Of a stretch of DNA of 64,000 nucleotides, positions 62,128 to 64,000 are shown in pieces. The position numbers and the translations under genes were made by a program. The stretch lies in contig JBLDXI010000025.1 of assembly GCA_047495785.1 (NCBI GenBank), positions 1,240,001 to 1,304,000 of the forward strand, in the 5' to 3' direction. This DNA comes from Lepidodermella squamata (lineage: Eukaryota > Gastrotricha). Positions within the stretch are counted from its first letter, which is position 1. Each line of letters begins with the position of its first letter. The notes beneath the pieces are model-generated. The model searched no databases. It had not been told where the DNA came from and saw nothing but the letters and a program-made list of their open reading frames with translations.

Positions 62128-62682
62128 TTAAATATTCTGGCAGTTGTCACGAAACCACAAAGCATTGTCAATAAAATTGACGACTCTGGTCTTGAATTGC
62201 TTTAAATTGACATTATTCGGCATTGAAAAGCCCCCTGAATCAGGCGATATTTGACTGGCAATATTGCAAACCGTCCGCAGAGTTCCGTAACACTGAACAA
62301 TTTTGTCGAGCATACTGAAGAAAATAGGCGCAATTTGCTGCTGTTTCGAATTTTCACTGTCAATCGAAATGTCATCAACTGATAACCGGCCGCAGTAATT
62401 TTTCTTGAACGCATGGGCAACGAAAACGATACCAGGGATAACTTTAGAATATCGTGATTTCTTGCCGCCAGTTAGGGCTTTAGTTACAGCGCTCGATATG
62501 ACTAACCGGCTGCGAAGTTGCGAAGTTGACTGCTTCCCAAAAACAGCTGATTCCAGCTTGGTGATGCCATTACTCAAACAAAAATCCGTGGACGAACTTT
62601 TGGAGCATTTTGAAGATTGCACGGCGTTAGCTGGTCGCCGCAGCAAGGTGAAAGAGAAAAAGACAAAGGGCAGGAAAATCAT
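62128..62682 (-). CDS. Secreted four-Cys family protein 13
   Basis: 184 residues with signal peptide MIFLPFVFFSFTLLRRPANA. A long N-terminal region contains two extra cysteines (SKCSKSSSTDFCLSNG) not shared with the subgroup, followed by a Ser/Lys-rich linker. The domain reads GIVFVAHAFKKNYC, VQCYGTLRTVCNIASQI and ALWFRDNCQNI, where the protein ends. The extra cysteines could form an additional disulfide. Confidence 0.82.
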   Translation of the reverse strand: MIFLPFVFFSFTLLRRPANAVQSSKCSKSSSTDFCLSNGITKLESAVFGKQSTSQLRSRLVISSAVTKALTGGKKSRYSKVIPGIVFVAHAFKKNYCGRLSVDDISIDSENSKQQQIAPIFFSMLDKIVQCYGTLRTVCNIASQISPDSGGFSMPNNVNLKQFKTRVVNFIDNALWFRDNCQNI

Positions 62683-63029
62683 GTCACGTTTTGCGGTTTG
62701 AGGCTTAATCCCGTCCGAAGCGCGCCTTATCTCTCATTGTTTGAGGATAAGCTACTTTGTCAGATTATTAGTGATGTTTACGAATTTAATTTTAACCCGA
62801 ACCGGCAGCTTTATGCGGATATGTGCGAGCTAATTATAGCCTGGCGATCGGAAATCCTCGAGCATATCAGGCGCCCCCGTTCCGGCAAGCTACTACGCTA
62901 GTGCCTTTCATTAACCGAAATTTCGAGAAAATTTTGACTGACAAACCCGAAAGATCATGGCTAATAGAATCAGGAGGGGATTTATTTTGAAAAATACGGA
63001 AATCAACAGACAGAATAATCAGAGTTTAT
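62683..63029. other. Spacer between secreted-protein genes 13 and 14
   Basis: No gene seen. Confidence 0.4.
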
Positions 63030-63443
63030 TCACTGCTCCTGAAGACAATGTCCGCTGTACCATACAGCATTTGACGCGAATGAGTCTGCGAATAACCGAT
63101 TCGGCTTATTTTTAACGGCACTTCGCAAAAGTCCATCCGCACTGATGCAAGCTGTGTTGAGAGTTTTGTAGCATTGAACCGCTCGATCGAGTAGGCTTGA
63201 GAACAGTGACTTCATATTTCGAACCATATCAACGACTTCTCGCTCGTCCTTGCCAGAATTCGTGCAGAATTTCATCCGGAAAGAGTGAGCCATGAATATG
63301 GCGCCGGATAGTGACTTCGGGATAACTACAGGTGTTCTCAGGGTGTTAAGCGACATATCTAACAGATTCGGCTCGTCTTGCATCATAACGTTGCACAGAA
63401 CATCTGCCCATGTGAAGGCAGCTAGGAAAAGCGATGTCCTCAT
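63030..63443 (-). CDS. Secreted four-Cys family protein 14
   Basis: 137 residues starting with a signal peptide (MRTSLFLAAFTWADVLC). Blocks: LSGAIFMAHSFRMKFC, AVQCYKTLNTACISADGLL and NAVWYSGHCLQEQ. On its own strand TATTTAAG lies about 75 bp before the ATG, similar to the motif before gene 8. It is the last family member before the partial ET-like gene at the right edge. Confidence 0.82.
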   Translation of the reverse strand: MRTSLFLAAFTWADVLCNVMMQDEPNLLDMSLNTLRTPVVIPKSLSGAIFMAHSFRMKFCTNSGKDEREVVDMVRNMKSLFSSLLDRAVQCYKTLNTACISADGLLRSAVKNKPNRLFADSFASNAVWYSGHCLQEQ

Positions 63444-63816
63444 GATTGGGCTGAGTGAATTATTGACCGAGCTAGTGAATTGCAGACTGAATTACGCTAA
63501 AGTGAGATTTTGCGTGGCTTAAATAGGCTTTGTCTTGCTAATAATCGCCAGATATTTTCGAACTGTCACGAAGTATTTTTTATTTTTAAAAGGCTTTCCG
63601 GTTCGCGAAACGCCCAGAGCTCAAATTGATTTTTCTCTGCGACTTGTCTGTAATAGCGCTTAATGAGAGTTTTATTTCAGACGTACAAAACCTATTCTTT
63701 GTCTGATGTAAATACAATCAGCGCAGTAGACCTAGGCTTCGGCGTTGGCGGAATAGCTTAACCCTAAAATTCCATGAAAAAGTTCAAATTTTCTATAATT
63801 TGACAAAAAGATAAAC
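63444..63816. other. Spacer at the right end of the secreted cluster
   Basis: It includes the likely promoter of gene 14 and the 3' end of the partial membrane-protein gene. No gene is seen. Confidence 0.4.
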
Positions 63817-63999
63817 CTACGATAAATATACGATGATTAGAGTGGCGAGGCCTAATACTGTCCCCAGTATCGCAGCTGCGATTACTGCCCCGTCGTCATG
63901 TGAAGGCGTGATAGTACTTGAAGCAACGTGGTTAGCCGCCGTGGATTCGATCTCAGTAACCTGGTTAGCCGTCGTGGATTCGATCTCGCGGCAGCTTTT
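63817..63999 (-). CDS. 3' end of a membrane protein related to the ET-like gene at 56.8 kb (partial)
   Basis: The last 60 codons of a minus-strand gene are visible. They start with KSC and two tandem copies of an 11-codon unit (EIESTTANQVT and EIESTAANHVA), then SHDDGAVIAAAILGTVLGLA and a hydrophobic helix to the stop at 63817. The ending matches that of the gene at 56806 (GSDDAAIVGGVLGALLFVAV), with the same acidic pair before the helix and almost no cytoplasmic tail. The cysteine modules would lie beyond the window edge. Confidence 0.65.
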   Translation of the reverse strand, partial: KSCREIESTTANQVTEIESTAANHVASSTITPSHDDGAVIAAAILGTVLGLATLIIVYLS

Positions 64000-64000
64000 C

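Overview
The window is animal genomic DNA. Genes have GT-AG introns of about 47-90 bp, signal peptides, sushi, Ly6-like and ET-like extracellular modules, and a eukaryotic tRNA-Ala. Short introns plus cysteine modules that resemble the ET module best known from nematodes suggest a compact-genome invertebrate, possibly a nematode or another ecdysozoan. The species cannot be settled from the sequence.

Layout. (1) 1-587: start of an acidic, unrecognised protein on the minus strand, cut by the window edge. (2) 1.1-17.7 kb: head-to-tail plus-strand array of class C GPCR genes of GABA-B-receptor type (four intact, one broken by a 417-bp transposon and a frameshift, one short relic), with nested transposon remnants at 3.8-5.4 kb. 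(3) 18.3-22.9 kb: a secreted protein made of 21 decapeptide repeats, a tRNA-Ala(AGC), and a 2.14-kb direct duplication that copies the 3' part of the repeat gene, the tRNA and the 3' end of the next receptor. (4) 22.35-24.83 kb: an intron-bearing GABA-B-like receptor on the minus strand with a probable frameshift. (5) 26.6-30.2 kb: two tandem four-exon genes for sushi-sushi-Ly6 surface proteins. (6) 31.2-48.0 kb: a second receptor array with four intact intronless plus-strand genes, one minus-strand gene with one intron, and one decayed copy. (7) 48.1-63.4 kb: fourteen small, intronless, minus-strand genes for signal-bearing proteins that mostly share a four-cysteine helical domain (C ... C-x7-C ... 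C). A two-module ET-like membrane protein lies inside this block and the 3' end of a relative lies at the right edge.

Reading together. The window looks like a rapidly evolving accessory locus of membrane receptors, secreted small proteins and cysteine-module surface proteins, shaped by tandem duplication, gene death and transposon insertion. The ten intronless receptor copies (nine intact, one broken) share a derived cysteine layout: no Cys at the top of TM3 and two Cys in extracellular loop 2. The two intron-bearing minus-strand receptors keep the classical class C layout. The linkage of a receptor array to a secreted-protein array invites a ligand-receptor hypothesis, for example chemical communication or self-recognition, but nothing in the sequence proves it.
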